DNA of 60,000 nucleotides, from contig JANQSS010000188.1 of the NCBI GenBank assembly GCA_028279185.1, positions 1 to 60,000 on the forward strand. The letters run 5' to 3'. Positions 8,540 to 18,200 of the stretch are shown piece after piece. The notes beneath the pieces were generated by a model. The model was given only the letters and a program-made list of their open reading frames with translations, was not told the origin of the DNA and searched no databases. The translations under genes and the position numbers were made by a program. Source of the DNA: Saprospiraceae bacterium (GTDB taxonomy: Bacteria; Bacteroidota; Bacteroidia; Chitinophagales; Saprospiraceae). Position 1 is the first letter of the stretch, and every line of letters starts with the position of its first letter.

Positions 8540-10139
8540 CCGTTCACTTCTTTTAGCTTGTATTGTGTTTTTTATAGTTCTGATTTGGCAATTGGATGCC
8601 CTGAATGTGACGATTATGGAAGCAAGGAATTTTGCTACTGCTCGCGAAATGGTCGAACAGGGGAATTACTTACTTCCGACGTTAAACGGAGAATATCGAC
8701 TTCAGAAACCACCACTGCCGACATGGATTACAGCTGCTTTTGCTCATGTGTTTGGGGTAAAAAATTTGTTTTGGCTTAGGTTGCCAGCTGTACTAATTGG
8801 TTTACTCGGGTTATTTTATACAATGAAAATCCATCTTTTTTTATCGAGGTCGAAGGATGAAATTATTTTAACCGGTGGAATTTTGGTAACCTCATTCTAT
8901 TTTTTTCAAATGGCAAGGTCGGGAACATGGGACATATATGCTCAGAGTTTTTTAGTCATGGGTATTTATTATTATTCTCGATATTTCTTGACGGCACAGG
9001 AAAAATGGAAAAACGCATTACTGTTTGGACTTTGTTTAGCAGCATCAATTATGAGTAAAGGTCCGGTGGGCTTATATGGTTTGTTCTTGCCATTCTTAAT
9101 CGCCTTTCATGTAATTTACAGATCGAACATTCATTCTGTGCAATTCAGGCCTTTGATTTGGTCGGTAGCGCTCTCGATCTTACTTTCATTGATGTGGCCG
9201 GCATATGTGTATTTTTCCGAAGCTGGACAAGCGGCACAAGCCATTCTGGCGAAGGAATCCAAAAATTGGTCCACCTATAATATCCGTCCATTTTATTACT
9301 ATTGGAGCTTTCCATCACAATCCGGCATCTGGACATTACTCGGTGCCGCGTCGTTAGCTATATATATAAGGTGGAGAAGAATATTACGAAACAGTAGTAT
9401 GATTCGTTTTTACTTTTGGTGGACAATACTAATTATTGTTTTATTGTCGGTAATTCCTGAAAAAAAGTCACGGTACTTATTGCCTGTTTTATTTCCGATG
9501 GCCTTGTTGATTTCATCCATTGTACAAGTAGATTTCGAAAAATTAAAGATTTGGTTACGCGTGTTCGTGGGAGTTACGCTTTCGGTTGTTGGCATTGTAG
9601 GTATAGGCTTGATAGCGGGGCTTCATGAAGCTTTAATAAATTTTTCATATAGGCCCATAAGTGGGAGCTTACTCGTATTGATTGCCGGGTACGGGATATA
9701 CATGTTGGTTGCCAAACGGAATTTGAAACTACCTGTATATATTGTCGCTATTAGCATGATACTAATCCTTATGTTTCATGTCAGAGATGTTTGCGATATG
9801 TTGGGGAGTAGGCAGACTGTTAGAAGTTTTGCCTCTATAAACTCCGATATTCGATTTGATGGTGTCCCGATGTATTCTATAGTTCCTGTGCGACCTGAAA
9901 TCACCTTTCATTTGGGACGAACCACTCCACAAATCGGAACCTCTTCTATAGCTAGTTTACCAGATCAGGTTATAATTTTTAGTTTTGATGGAATTAGAGA
10001 AGAATGGCCCTCAGATCAGTTGGAAGGGTGGGATCTTATCTGGGAAGAGCAATATGATGAAAACCCGGTGTATAGTCTAAAGAAACCCAATACAGCACTC
10101 AGGCGTTATGTAGCTAAGATGAAAAGAATAAAAGAATGA
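8532..10139 (+). CDS. GT39/ArnT-like membrane glycosyltransferase
   Basis: This integral membrane transferase of 535 residues has an ArnT/PMT-like N-terminal luminal loop (MEARNFATAREMVEQGNYLL, then LNGEYRLQKPPLPTW), about eleven hydrophobic segments and a C-terminal periplasmic domain. It should transfer a sugar from a polyprenyl-phosphate donor to an envelope acceptor such as lipid A or protein. The start is set at ATG 8532, overlapping the LAB_N gene by 8 bases, because the ATG at 8493 would add 13 non-hydrophobic residues ahead of the first membrane helix. With the GT2 and LAB_N genes it forms a likely envelope-glycosylation module. Acceptor and sugar are unknown. Confidence 0.88.
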   Translation: MLNRSLLLACIVFFIVLIWQLDALNVTIMEARNFATAREMVEQGNYLLPTLNGEYRLQKPPLPTWITAAFAHVFGVKNLFWLRLPAVLIGLLGLFYTMKIHLFLSRSKDEIILTGGILVTSFYFFQMARSGTWDIYAQSFLVMGIYYYSRYFLTAQEKWKNALLFGLCLAASIMSKGPVGLYGLFLPFLIAFHVIYRSNIHSVQFRPLIWSVALSILLSLMWPAYVYFSEAGQAAQAILAKESKNWSTYNIRPFYYYWSFPSQSGIWTLLGAASLAIYIRWRRILRNSSMIRFYFWWTILIIVLLSVIPEKKSRYLLPVLFPMALLISSIVQVDFEKLKIWLRVFVGVTLSVVGIVGIGLIAGLHEALINFSYRPISGSLLVLIAGYGIYMLVAKRNLKLPVYIVAISMILILMFHVRDVCDMLGSRQTVRSFASINSDIRFDGVPMYSIVPVRPEITFHLGRTTPQIGTSSIASLPDQVIIFSFDGIREEWPSDQLEGWDLIWEEQYDENPVYSLKKPNTALRRYVAKMKRIKE

Positions 10140-10143
10140 GTCA

Positions 10144-10647
10144 ATGAAAAAATTATGGATTGTTCGCCACGCCAAGTCGTCCTGGTCCGACTATAGCCTA
10201 CCAGATCATGATCGACCACTAAATAAAAGAGGAAAACGTGATGCGCCTTTCATGGCTAAACATATTGCCGAGAATCACACACGGCCCGAGCTACTACTAT
10301 CATCAACGGCTAACCGAGCATATACAACCTGCTTGAACTTCAAAGATGCACTCGGACTCGATGAGGATAGTGTTGTGAAGGTGCCGGAGCTTTATCACGC
10401 GTCGATAGCGACATGTTTGGATATTATTAAAAATATTGACGAAAAATATGATGTTGCCGCCATTTTCGGACATAACCCAACGTTTACGTATTTAATCCAT
10501 GAATTGACGGCTGAAGGACCTGACAATCACCCGACATGTGGCTGCGCCCTCATTTCTTCAGATGTAAATCGGTGGAAGCATTTCACCGAAGGAAATTGCG
10601 AGATATCAAAATATCTGTTTCCGAAACAATTTTTTAAAAATGGATAA
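10144..10647 (+). CDS. sixA: SixA-type phosphohistidine phosphatase
   Basis: This 167-residue histidine phosphatase carries WIVRHAKSSW at the N-terminus, where Arg8-His9 form the RHx catalytic motif. LLLSSTANRAYTT and the second catalytic His in IFGHNPTF complete the fold. SixA enzymes dephosphorylate phosphohistidine in HPt or PTS domains; the substrate here is unknown. It begins 4 bases after the glycosyltransferase stop and overlaps the next small gene by 8 bases, so it is the fourth gene of the operon. No HPt protein is encoded nearby. Confidence 0.9.
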   Translation: MKKLWIVRHAKSSWSDYSLPDHDRPLNKRGKRDAPFMAKHIAENHTRPELLLSSTANRAYTTCLNFKDALGLDEDSVVKVPELYHASIATCLDIIKNIDEKYDVAAIFGHNPTFTYLIHELTAEGPDNHPTCGCALISSDVNRWKHFTEGNCEISKYLFPKQFFKNG

Positions 10648-11023
10648 AGTGACGATTCCCTCATCTAATTACAATAAGGGAGGCCATTTACCTTGGTTTT
10701 TTCTATTCACACTTGCTGTCCTTTCAATATCTGCTTGTGGAAATGAAGGAAAAAATTTAAAGACAACAGATGAAACATTTGTCAATCTACTGTTTGATGT
10801 GGAGCTTGCAAGGGAGGCCGCAAGGTCCGCATCAGCTGCTAAACAAGACAGCCTACTGTCGTATTATTTCGATCAAATTGGCGCGAGATATGATTTGACA
10901 GCTGAAGAAATAAGAGCGGAGATCCAAAATCGAATTGATCAAAATGAAGACATGGATGCCGAATACGATTTGATCAGGACGCGTATTGATAGCCTGGTTA
11001 AATCAATCGAAAAACTGCATTGA
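10640..11023 (+). CDS. Small lipoprotein, DUF4296-like
   Basis: A 127-residue lipoprotein has an N-terminal hydrophobic stretch ending in the lipobox LSISAC with Cys33, followed by a helical, acidic domain. The pattern (a DVELAREAARSAS helix, then a YYFDQIGARYDLTAEE segment and a Tyr-rich helix with repeated Ile/Leu) resembles the Bacteroidota DUF4296 lipoproteins, whose function is unknown; this assignment is by eye. It closes the operon that starts at 7189. A later start that gives a shorter signal sequence is not available, since there is no internal Met before the hydrophobic stretch. Confidence 0.7.
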   Translation: MDKVTIPSSNYNKGGHLPWFFLFTLAVLSISACGNEGKNLKTTDETFVNLLFDVELAREAARSASAAKQDSLLSYYFDQIGARYDLTAEEIRAEIQNRIDQNEDMDAEYDLIRTRIDSLVKSIEKLH

Positions 11024-11079
11024 GAGAAGATTAATATAGGCTTAATGTCCTGAAATCGCCCAGCTTTGCTGATCAGTCT

Positions 11080-11087
11080 TAAATTTG
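11080..11087 (+). promoter_or_regulatory. -7 element upstream of the response regulator
   Basis: TAAATTTG exactly matches TAnnTTTG and lies 18 bases before the ATG of the response regulator gene. No good TTTG is found at the expected -33 distance (the TTTG at 11065-11068 is too close), so the promoter is only partly supported. Confidence 0.45.
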
Positions 11088-11105
11088 TAAAAAACCATAG
11101 TCAAG

Positions 11106-11798
11106 ATGCTGTACGAAGATAAAGAGACTATTTTGCTTGTCGACGATGAGGAGGATATATTGGAATTTTTGAGCTATAACCTGAGAAAGGAGGGTTATAA
11201 AGTATATGTAGCAGATAATGGCGAAGATGCCCTGGACATTGCTCCGCGAATAGAACCGGATTTAATCATCCTGGACATCATGATGCCGAAAATGGATGGT
11301 GTACGTGTATGCCAAGAATTAAGAAAGAATAAAAAGTTGGACGAAACCTACATCGCTTTTTTAACGGCTAGAAATGAAGACTATTCGCAAATTGCGGCTT
11401 TAGAAACTGGTGGTGACGATTATATTACAAAGCCGGTGAAGCCGGCCGTATTTAACAGCAGGGTAAGAGCTTTACTCCGAAGAAAAAATAGACTGGTAGA
11501 ACTCCCTATATCGAGTAAAATCGAGTTGGGAAACCTGGTAATCGATAAAGAAAAGTTTTTAGTCCATGTCAACGGAAACGAAGTAAATCTTGTAAAAAAA
11601 GAATTTGAACTACTTACACTATTAGCATCTAAACCAGGAAAAGTATTTAATAGACCCGAGATATTAAGTAAAGTTTGGGGTTCGGACATTATAGTAGGTG
11701 ACCGGACAATCGATGTGCACGTTAGAAAATTACGTGAAAAAATAGGGTCAAAATTTATCAAAACCATAAAGGGTATTGGCTATAAACTGGAGTTTTAA
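11106..11798 (+). CDS. OmpR/PhoB-family response regulator
   Basis: This 230-residue response regulator has a receiver domain at residues 7-120, with the acidic pair DDEED near the N-terminus, phosphoacceptor Asp57 in LIILDIMMPKMDG, and the conserved Lys in YITKPVKP. A winged-helix Trans_reg_C domain occupies residues about 135-228, with the recognition helix in DRTIDVHVRKLREKIG. The sensor kinase gene starts two bases after the stop, so the two form a PhoB/PhoR-like pair. Phosphate control cannot be claimed, because no pst genes or pho boxes are visible. Confidence 0.95.
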   Translation: MLYEDKETILLVDDEEDILEFLSYNLRKEGYKVYVADNGEDALDIAPRIEPDLIILDIMMPKMDGVRVCQELRKNKKLDETYIAFLTARNEDYSQIAALETGGDDYITKPVKPAVFNSRVRALLRRKNRLVELPISSKIELGNLVIDKEKFLVHVNGNEVNLVKKEFELLTLLASKPGKVFNRPEILSKVWGSDIIVGDRTIDVHVRKLREKIGSKFIKTIKGIGYKLEF

Positions 11799-11800
11799 TT

Positions 11801-12865
11801 GTGGCCAAAAATCTGACCATACGATCCCTTATTCTCATACTCACGTTCGTGTTTATAGCTATCTTTAGTATCGCCTTATTTGCGTTTCAAAAACTTGAGG
11901 GATATGTGGAGCCGTCGATAGCATGGCTAATACTGATATCTCTATTAGGACTGAGCATTTATTTGTTCTTACAGTATGCTTTAAATAATTTTATGTATCG
12001 ACGAATTAAACTTATTTATAAGATGATTCGGTCAAGTAAAGTCTCACTAAAAAATGAAGACCTACATGTTTCTAAGGCGTTGGAAAATCTAAGTGAGGTA
12101 GAAAGCCAGGTGCAAGATTATGTTGTCAAGCAACAAAAAGAAATAGAAACCTTAAAAGAATTAGAAGAGTATCGAAAAAACTTTCTGGGTAATATCTCAC
12201 ATGAATTGAAAACGCCAATATTTTCTGTGCAGGGTTATATACATACTTTACTCGATGGAGGTTTGAATGATGACCAGGTGAACAGACGCTTTTTGCAAAA
12301 GGCGGCAAGTAATATTGAACGCTTGGAAACGGTTGTAAATGATCTTGAAATCATCGCAAAATTAGAGGATGCAACAATGCAACTCGATTTGCAGGGGTTT
12401 GACATCAAGGAATTATCACAAGAAGTCATTGATCAAGTCGAAGTACAGGCGAGACAAAGCAACATCAATGTAGGCTTTAAGAGCGGTGCTGATAGGAGCT
12501 TTTTCGTGGAGGCGGATCGAGAATATATTCGTACAGTTTTGATCAATCTCGTTGTTAACTCAATCAAATACGGCAGGGAAAATGGTATAACCGGTATTGG
12601 GTTTTATGACATGGAAAACTACATTTTGGTCGAAGTCGCCGATAATGGAATTGGTATCGAAAACAAACATTTGCGCCATCTATTTGATAGGTTTTATCGG
12701 GTTGATAAATCCCGAAGTAGACAGGGTGGAGGCAGTGGCTTAGGACTGTCGATTGTCAAACATATTCTCGAAGCGCATGGGCAAACGATAAATGTTCGCA
12801 GTACGCCTGGTCTAGGAACAACAATTGGCTTTACATTGAAAAAAGCCCGCAATTCGGGTATTTGA
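11801..12865 (+). CDS. PhoR-like sensor histidine kinase
   Basis: A 354-residue membrane kinase begins at GTG 11801, two bases after the response regulator stop. Two transmembrane helices (residues about 7-28 and 41-60) with almost no periplasmic loop are followed by a coiled linker, a HisKA domain with phosphoacceptor His134 (NISHELKTPI), and an HATPase_c domain with N box LVNSIKYGREN, G1 VADNGIGIE and G2 GSGLGLSIVKHI. The very short extracytoplasmic loop means the signal is probably sensed in the membrane or by a partner. It is the cognate kinase of the upstream OmpR-type regulator. Confidence 0.95.
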   Translation: MAKNLTIRSLILILTFVFIAIFSIALFAFQKLEGYVEPSIAWLILISLLGLSIYLFLQYALNNFMYRRIKLIYKMIRSSKVSLKNEDLHVSKALENLSEVESQVQDYVVKQQKEIETLKELEEYRKNFLGNISHELKTPIFSVQGYIHTLLDGGLNDDQVNRRFLQKAASNIERLETVVNDLEIIAKLEDATMQLDLQGFDIKELSQEVIDQVEVQARQSNINVGFKSGADRSFFVEADREYIRTVLINLVVNSIKYGRENGITGIGFYDMENYILVEVADNGIGIENKHLRHLFDRFYRVDKSRSRQGGGSGLGLSIVKHILEAHGQTINVRSTPGLGTTIGFTLKKARNSGI

Positions 12866-12879
12866 CGATTTCGTTTTAA

Positions 12880-14199
12880 TCACAAGGGATCCGAAAGGTT
12901 GGTGGAATCCAACATCTTATTTCTTGAAAGTGTGTCAAAAATGGGTTGCTTGTAAGGCAAGATATAATCCAATTCCTCAAGTTGCTTTAACATCGTATCA
13001 CGGGCGATAAAATACGCTGGCAATTCTGCTTCATCCATTGGGTCGGGAGGTGGTAAATTCTCGCGCATGTGATTGACTTGCTTACCATTTTTCCAAAATC
13101 GAAAACAAACGTGCGGTCCGGTGGCTAAACCTGTTTGACCAACATAACCTATTGTCTGGCCCTGTTTTACCTTATCTCCGGCTTTCATGCCTTTAACATG
13201 TCTCGACATATGCAAATATTGCGTCGAATATGTCTTATCATGTTTAATCTTGACATATTTTCCATTACCTTTTGTATAGGATACATGTGTGATCGTTCCG
13301 TTAGCAACGGCCATGATAGGAGTGCCTGTTGGTGCTGCATAATCCGTACCTAAATGTGGTCTTGTACGCTTCAGAACTGGATGAAATCTTCGAAGATTAT
13401 ATCGTGAGGATATACGCGCAAATCGAACTGGGGATTTTAGAAATGCTTTTTTCATTGGACGTCCTTCTTCGTCAAAGTAGCCATCATATTTCTCACTTTT
13501 AAAATGAATAGAATAAAACTTCTTTTCACCGCTCTCATATAATGCACCGTGCAGTTGGCCAACACCAGCTGGCTCACCATCTATGACGTATTGATCGTAG
13601 ATGGCTTTGAATCGATCACCATTTTGAATGTGATAAAAATCAACGGACCAAGCCAATGCGTCTTCCATCCGGTCGATAAGCGCAGCCGAAATACCTTGTT
13701 CTTTCATCGTCATCCAAAGCGAGCCTGAAATGACCCCGGTAGCTGTTTTTCGGATTGTATCAACTGGTAAATTAACCACTTCAACTGCACAAGTATCTCT
13801 TAAGTCATACTTTATATACCGATATATACTTGGCTGATAAATAAAGTATTCTGGATGAAAACATGTATCAGTGGAAATCACTGAAAAAGGCTTTCCACTT
13901 CTAATCTGTGTTACAGGAAAGATATCTTTCGCCTTCTCACTTACGCGATACACCGTTTTGAATGGTACACCAAATTCACCCAGAAGATTGGACAAAAACA
14001 TATTTGGCTTGACGGTTCCTGATATGACATCGATGCTGTCTTTTACAAAACCATAAACGTATTCCGGTTCGATCAGCTCTGTTTCGGCTTCTGATACAGT
14101 AGTATCAGAACCTTTATTGGCAGAATCGCAGCCGACGACAAATATTGTTAGCAGGTAAAAGGCGATTCCCGATATGGCATACCAATTGCTGTTTTTCAA
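12880..14199 (-). CDS. M23 family metallopeptidase lipoprotein with Cys in place of a zinc-ligand His
   Basis: A 439-residue envelope peptidase lies in the LytM/M23 fold, which normally cleaves cell-wall cross-links or activates amidases. The lipobox VVGC (Cys24) predicts a lipoprotein. The C-terminal M23 domain contains HLGTDYAAPTGTP (His282, Asp286), YLHMS (His330) and TGPHVCFRFWKNGKQ. The usual H-x-H is here His363-Val-Cys365, so the third zinc ligand position is Cys. As I recall, this variant occurs in other Bacteroidota M23 proteins, so it may still bind zinc. The frame opens with TTG at 14199 (no ATG fits before the signal sequence). Convergent with the kinase gene, 14 bases away. Confidence 0.88.
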   Translation of the reverse strand: MKNSNWYAISGIAFYLLTIFVVGCDSANKGSDTTVSEAETELIEPEYVYGFVKDSIDVISGTVKPNMFLSNLLGEFGVPFKTVYRVSEKAKDIFPVTQIRSGKPFSVISTDTCFHPEYFIYQPSIYRYIKYDLRDTCAVEVVNLPVDTIRKTATGVISGSLWMTMKEQGISAALIDRMEDALAWSVDFYHIQNGDRFKAIYDQYVIDGEPAGVGQLHGALYESGEKKFYSIHFKSEKYDGYFDEEGRPMKKAFLKSPVRFARISSRYNLRRFHPVLKRTRPHLGTDYAAPTGTPIMAVANGTITHVSYTKGNGKYVKIKHDKTYSTQYLHMSRHVKGMKAGDKVKQGQTIGYVGQTGLATGPHVCFRFWKNGKQVNHMRENLPPPDPMDEAELPAYFIARDTMLKQLEELDYILPYKQPIFDTLSRNKMLDSTNLSDPL

Positions 14200-14352
14200 T
14201 ATTTGAGTGTTAATTGCGAAAATTGAGGTTTAAACTTTCGGGCTTGAAGATACCTCAAGCAATAAAATTATTCTGAATTCAAATTAAATTAATCCTTAAT
14301 ATTAACATAAATACATCGAGATGCGTTGGGAATGTGGCATATTTGAGTTCTG

Positions 14353-15222
14353 ATGCATCTTACAGACAGTGTACATCATACGTTAAATTGCCGCGGTCGC
14401 CTACTAGATTTGGATCAACCAGTCGTAATGGGCATCTTGAACAATACGAGCGATTCATTTTATACTAGCAGTCGCTTGTCTTCAATAGAAGACATTATCA
14501 CAAGAGCACATCAACACATTTTCCAGGGTGCGCAAATACTTGATGTGGGCGCTATGTCAACTCGCCCTGGAGCCGATGAAATTGATGAAATAGAAGAGGG
14601 GAAGCGGATTAAGTCTGTAATAGAGGCTTTAATTTCAACCTTTCCTGATGTTATCCTAAGCGTTGACACGTACAGAGCATCGGTAGCGGAAGTTGCTCTT
14701 GAAGCCGGTGCTCACATCATAAATGATATAAGTGGAGGGCAATTTGACAGTAGAATGCTCGAAGTTGTTGGTCAGTATGGAGCACCTTATATATTAATGC
14801 ACAACCGTGCGAAGTCAAAGGTTATGCAAAGTCATGTGGCGTATGATGACTTACTTCAGACTATGACTCGCTATTTTTATGAACGCTTACATATTGCACA
14901 TACGGCGGGAATCACAGATGTCATCATAGATCCGGGAATCGGATTTAGTAAAACGATTACACATAATTTTCAATTGATTGAGAGGCTCGACGAACTGCTA
15001 ATTGTTAAAGCACCGTTATTAATTGGACTTTCACGTAAGTCGTTTATTTATAAAACGTTAGAACTTACAGCGGCCGAGGCGCTGAATGGTACTACCGCGT
15101 TGCATATGTTAGCTCTTGATAAAGGGGCTTCTATACTGCGCGTACATGACGTAGCTGAAGCTGTGGAATGTGTAAAATTGCAACAGGGATTAAGACGAGC
15201 GAATAGCAAGGCATCCGGGTGA
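14353..15222 (+). CDS. folP: Dihydropteroate synthase
   Basis: This enzyme condenses para-aminobenzoate with 6-hydroxymethyl-7,8-dihydropterin pyrophosphate in folate synthesis. The 289-residue TIM barrel has VVMGILNNTSDSF (normally MGILNVTPDSF), ILDVGAMSTRPGA, LSVDTYRASVAEVAL, INDISGG, LMHNR, VIIDPGIGFSKT, IGLSRKSF and ILRVHDVAE, covering all pterin and pABA binding loops. Asn-Asn-Thr-Ser in the first motif is a mild deviation. The stop overlaps the tamB GTG by four bases (GTGA), implying translational coupling. CATATTTG at about 14338 is one base from the consensus -7 element and precedes the ATG by about 10 bases. Confidence 0.96.
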   Translation: MHLTDSVHHTLNCRGRLLDLDQPVVMGILNNTSDSFYTSSRLSSIEDIITRAHQHIFQGAQILDVGAMSTRPGADEIDEIEEGKRIKSVIEALISTFPDVILSVDTYRASVAEVALEAGAHIINDISGGQFDSRMLEVVGQYGAPYILMHNRAKSKVMQSHVAYDDLLQTMTRYFYERLHIAHTAGITDVIIDPGIGFSKTITHNFQLIERLDELLIVKAPLLIGLSRKSFIYKTLELTAAEALNGTTALHMLALDKGASILRVHDVAEAVECVKLQQGLRRANSKASG

Positions 15223-18200
15223 CGACTAAAAAGGACATATCAGGCGTTGAAAATAGACCATCAAGGCTTCGACGCACATTAAAGCGTATACTGTTTCTCC
15301 TATTGCTTATTCTTTTGCTATTTCTTGTAATGTTGTTGTTGATGCGCGTTCCAGCCGTGCAGCAATGGGGAGCGGATCGCATGTCGAATTATTTATCCAA
15401 GAAATTAAAGACCGAAGTCTCAGTTGACAAATTCCTCATTAATGGGTTTGATGATATTCAACTCCGCGGTGTATTCATCCAAGACCTGGAGAAAGACACG
15501 CTATTATATGTTCGGCAATTGGATGCCAATCTGGACAAACCAATTCAAGGCTTACTGAATGGATTATTAAAGATAGAAGGACTTAGGTTGTCTGACGCAT
15601 ATTTAAATATTCAATGGTTGAAAGACAAAAATCAGAACAACTTGAACGAATTGTTTAAAGGTCCGACAGGTATCATCGATTCTGCAAGTTATCAGATTGA
15701 TACGACCCAGCGAATAGAATTTGCAACTGAACAAAAAGATCAATTTTATCTACTCGATCAGCTTGAACTTAACAATGTTCGCGTTCGAAATTTTCATGAA
15801 GTTAAAGGAAAAGAAGAGATATTTTTTATTGGAAAGGGTGAATTGACGGATGTGGAGTTTGATTTTAAGAAGACAGAGTTGAAGACCGAGGAATTATGGC
15901 TGGAAAATCCATCTGTTGAAATTCGACATTTCGAGTATGATGAAATTCGCTATCGCAAGCTTTTCGTAGATCCTTACGCCGGCTTCACAGGAGAATTCGA
16001 TGACCCATTTCCAATTACGTTAACTGCAGCGAAATTAATTGTTATAGGCGGAAAGCTAAAGTTGGACAATTACCGTAATGCACCAGTGAAGCTTACATCG
16101 GAGGATCAATTGGATTGGGACCATATATTTGTATCTGATATTGAGATCGATGCCGATAGCTTTTATACCAATAATTGGATATTCGGCGCAGAATTAAATC
16201 TACTAAAAGCGCAAACATCATCGGGTTTCAATATCGTCAATGGAGAAGTTGGAAAGATTCGGGTTACGGAACAACGTGCATCGCTCGATAACCTATTGTT
16301 GGAGTCATCAATGTCAACGTTACAAGGTGACCTAACCTTTATTTATAAAAAATATCCCGATTTTCGCGATTTTGAAAACAAAGTTCGGTTCGATTTTTAT
16401 TCAGATAAATCAAACATTGGAATTAATGATTTAATGACCTTCTCTCCCGCACTTAAAAGCAACCCGTTCTTTATAGATAATTATTACGAATCAATTTCGT
16501 TAGATGGACGGATCTTGGGATACATAAATAATCTGCGTGGCCGTTCACTGCGTTTACGGATTGGAGACAAGTTAGTCGTTAATGGATTGGTTGATGTACG
16601 TGATTTTACCGACCCAAACAAAACACGAATCAATTTTAGTCTTGAGGAATTGCGAACCGACATGTCGACCATCCGCGAACTGGTTCCTAACCTTGAACTT
16701 CCGAATCAATTTGACAAACTAGGTAATCTAAGGCTCACCGGTGAGTTTAATGGTTTGTTGAAAGATTTCATTGCATTTGGTGAACTTCAGACTGACCTTG
16801 GTTCCGCAAATTTCGACATGAATTTGAACTTTGTTCGAGGTGTTGAATATGCTGTGTACGACGGTAAATTAAACCTGATTAATTTTGATTTGGGCCGTTG
16901 GTCAGGTGATGACAATCTTGGCATCGTAAACTTGAGCACTAGTATTTCTAAAGGCCGAGGCCTTACTAAAGAATCAGCCTCGGGTCAACTTTCTGCCATA
17001 ATACGCAGATTTGATTATAAAGGTTATTCATATAACAATGCCAATTTTTCCGGTTTTCTAGAAGATGAATTAATCAATGGAAAATTTTCCATCACGGATG
17101 AAAATATAGACCTTTCTTGGGAGGGTAAAATTGATATTGATGATTCGCCACATTTAGATGTCTTTGGGGATGTGAAACAACTCGATTTATTTGCCCTTAA
17201 ATTGAGTGACGTACCGTTATATATTCAATCACGATTTAATATTGACATTAAAGACTTGGATCCTGATAAATTCACAGGAGAAATTCGTTTGAATCAGGTT
17301 GCTATAGGGCGGAAGCTAGATTCTATGGTTCGCGTTGATTCGATCGATATAACGTCTTATTATGGTATGGATTCAAATAAGGTTTTTAATATCAATTCGA
17401 GCGCATTGACTGCATCGATTGACGGTAAATTCAGAGTATTGAGTCTGCCGAATTACTTCATCAACTATTTCATGAAGTTCAATCCTTCGATGGCATCTAA
17501 GTTGAATTTAGTAGCCAAAGAAAATTTACCTCATGCTAGTTTTAATTTTGATGTTGCCGTAAAGAATTCTAGCGGACTCATGCAGTTCGTTGCACCTAAT
17601 ATTGACACGATTCGAGACCTTGTACTGACAGGCAACTTGAATGATGAGCTCGGGTTTACTATGCAAGGCAGTACCCCTTCACTGAAAGTCGACAATGCCA
17701 TATTACAAAATGTACAGCTATTCGCAAGTGCGGATGGTCCTTATACAAACCTCGTGGTTTCGCATGATGGAATGTCTATTGGAAAAGTGAATTTAGCTCC
17801 ACTCACTGTATTTGCAGATTTGGAACAGGATACGATGTACTATGTTTTGAACGAAGTCGACTTTGAATCATTTGTGGATCAAATTAATATTGAAGGTAAA
17901 ATATACGTTTACGAAGACCTCTGGCAAACACAACTTTACAATTCACAATTGCAAATATTTGGAGAAGATTGGGCCATTAGTGATAAGAATTTTCTTCGGT
18001 TTGGGGCAGACAAATTGATGGTCAGGAACCTGGACCTATCGCATAATGATGAGTTTATCAAAATTAAAAGTATCAATGATGATAAAGGGATAGTGGTAAA
18101 CCTACAGGATCTTCCGTTGTCAAAAATAAATGGCTTAATTAACTACGATAAACTCAACTTTGATGGACTTCTATCAGGAGCGGTGAATGCACCTTCATTA

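Noticed and set aside
12880-14199. Treating the M23 protein as inactive
   Set aside because: Cys can be a zinc ligand and the other three active-site residues are intact, so inactivity is not shown.
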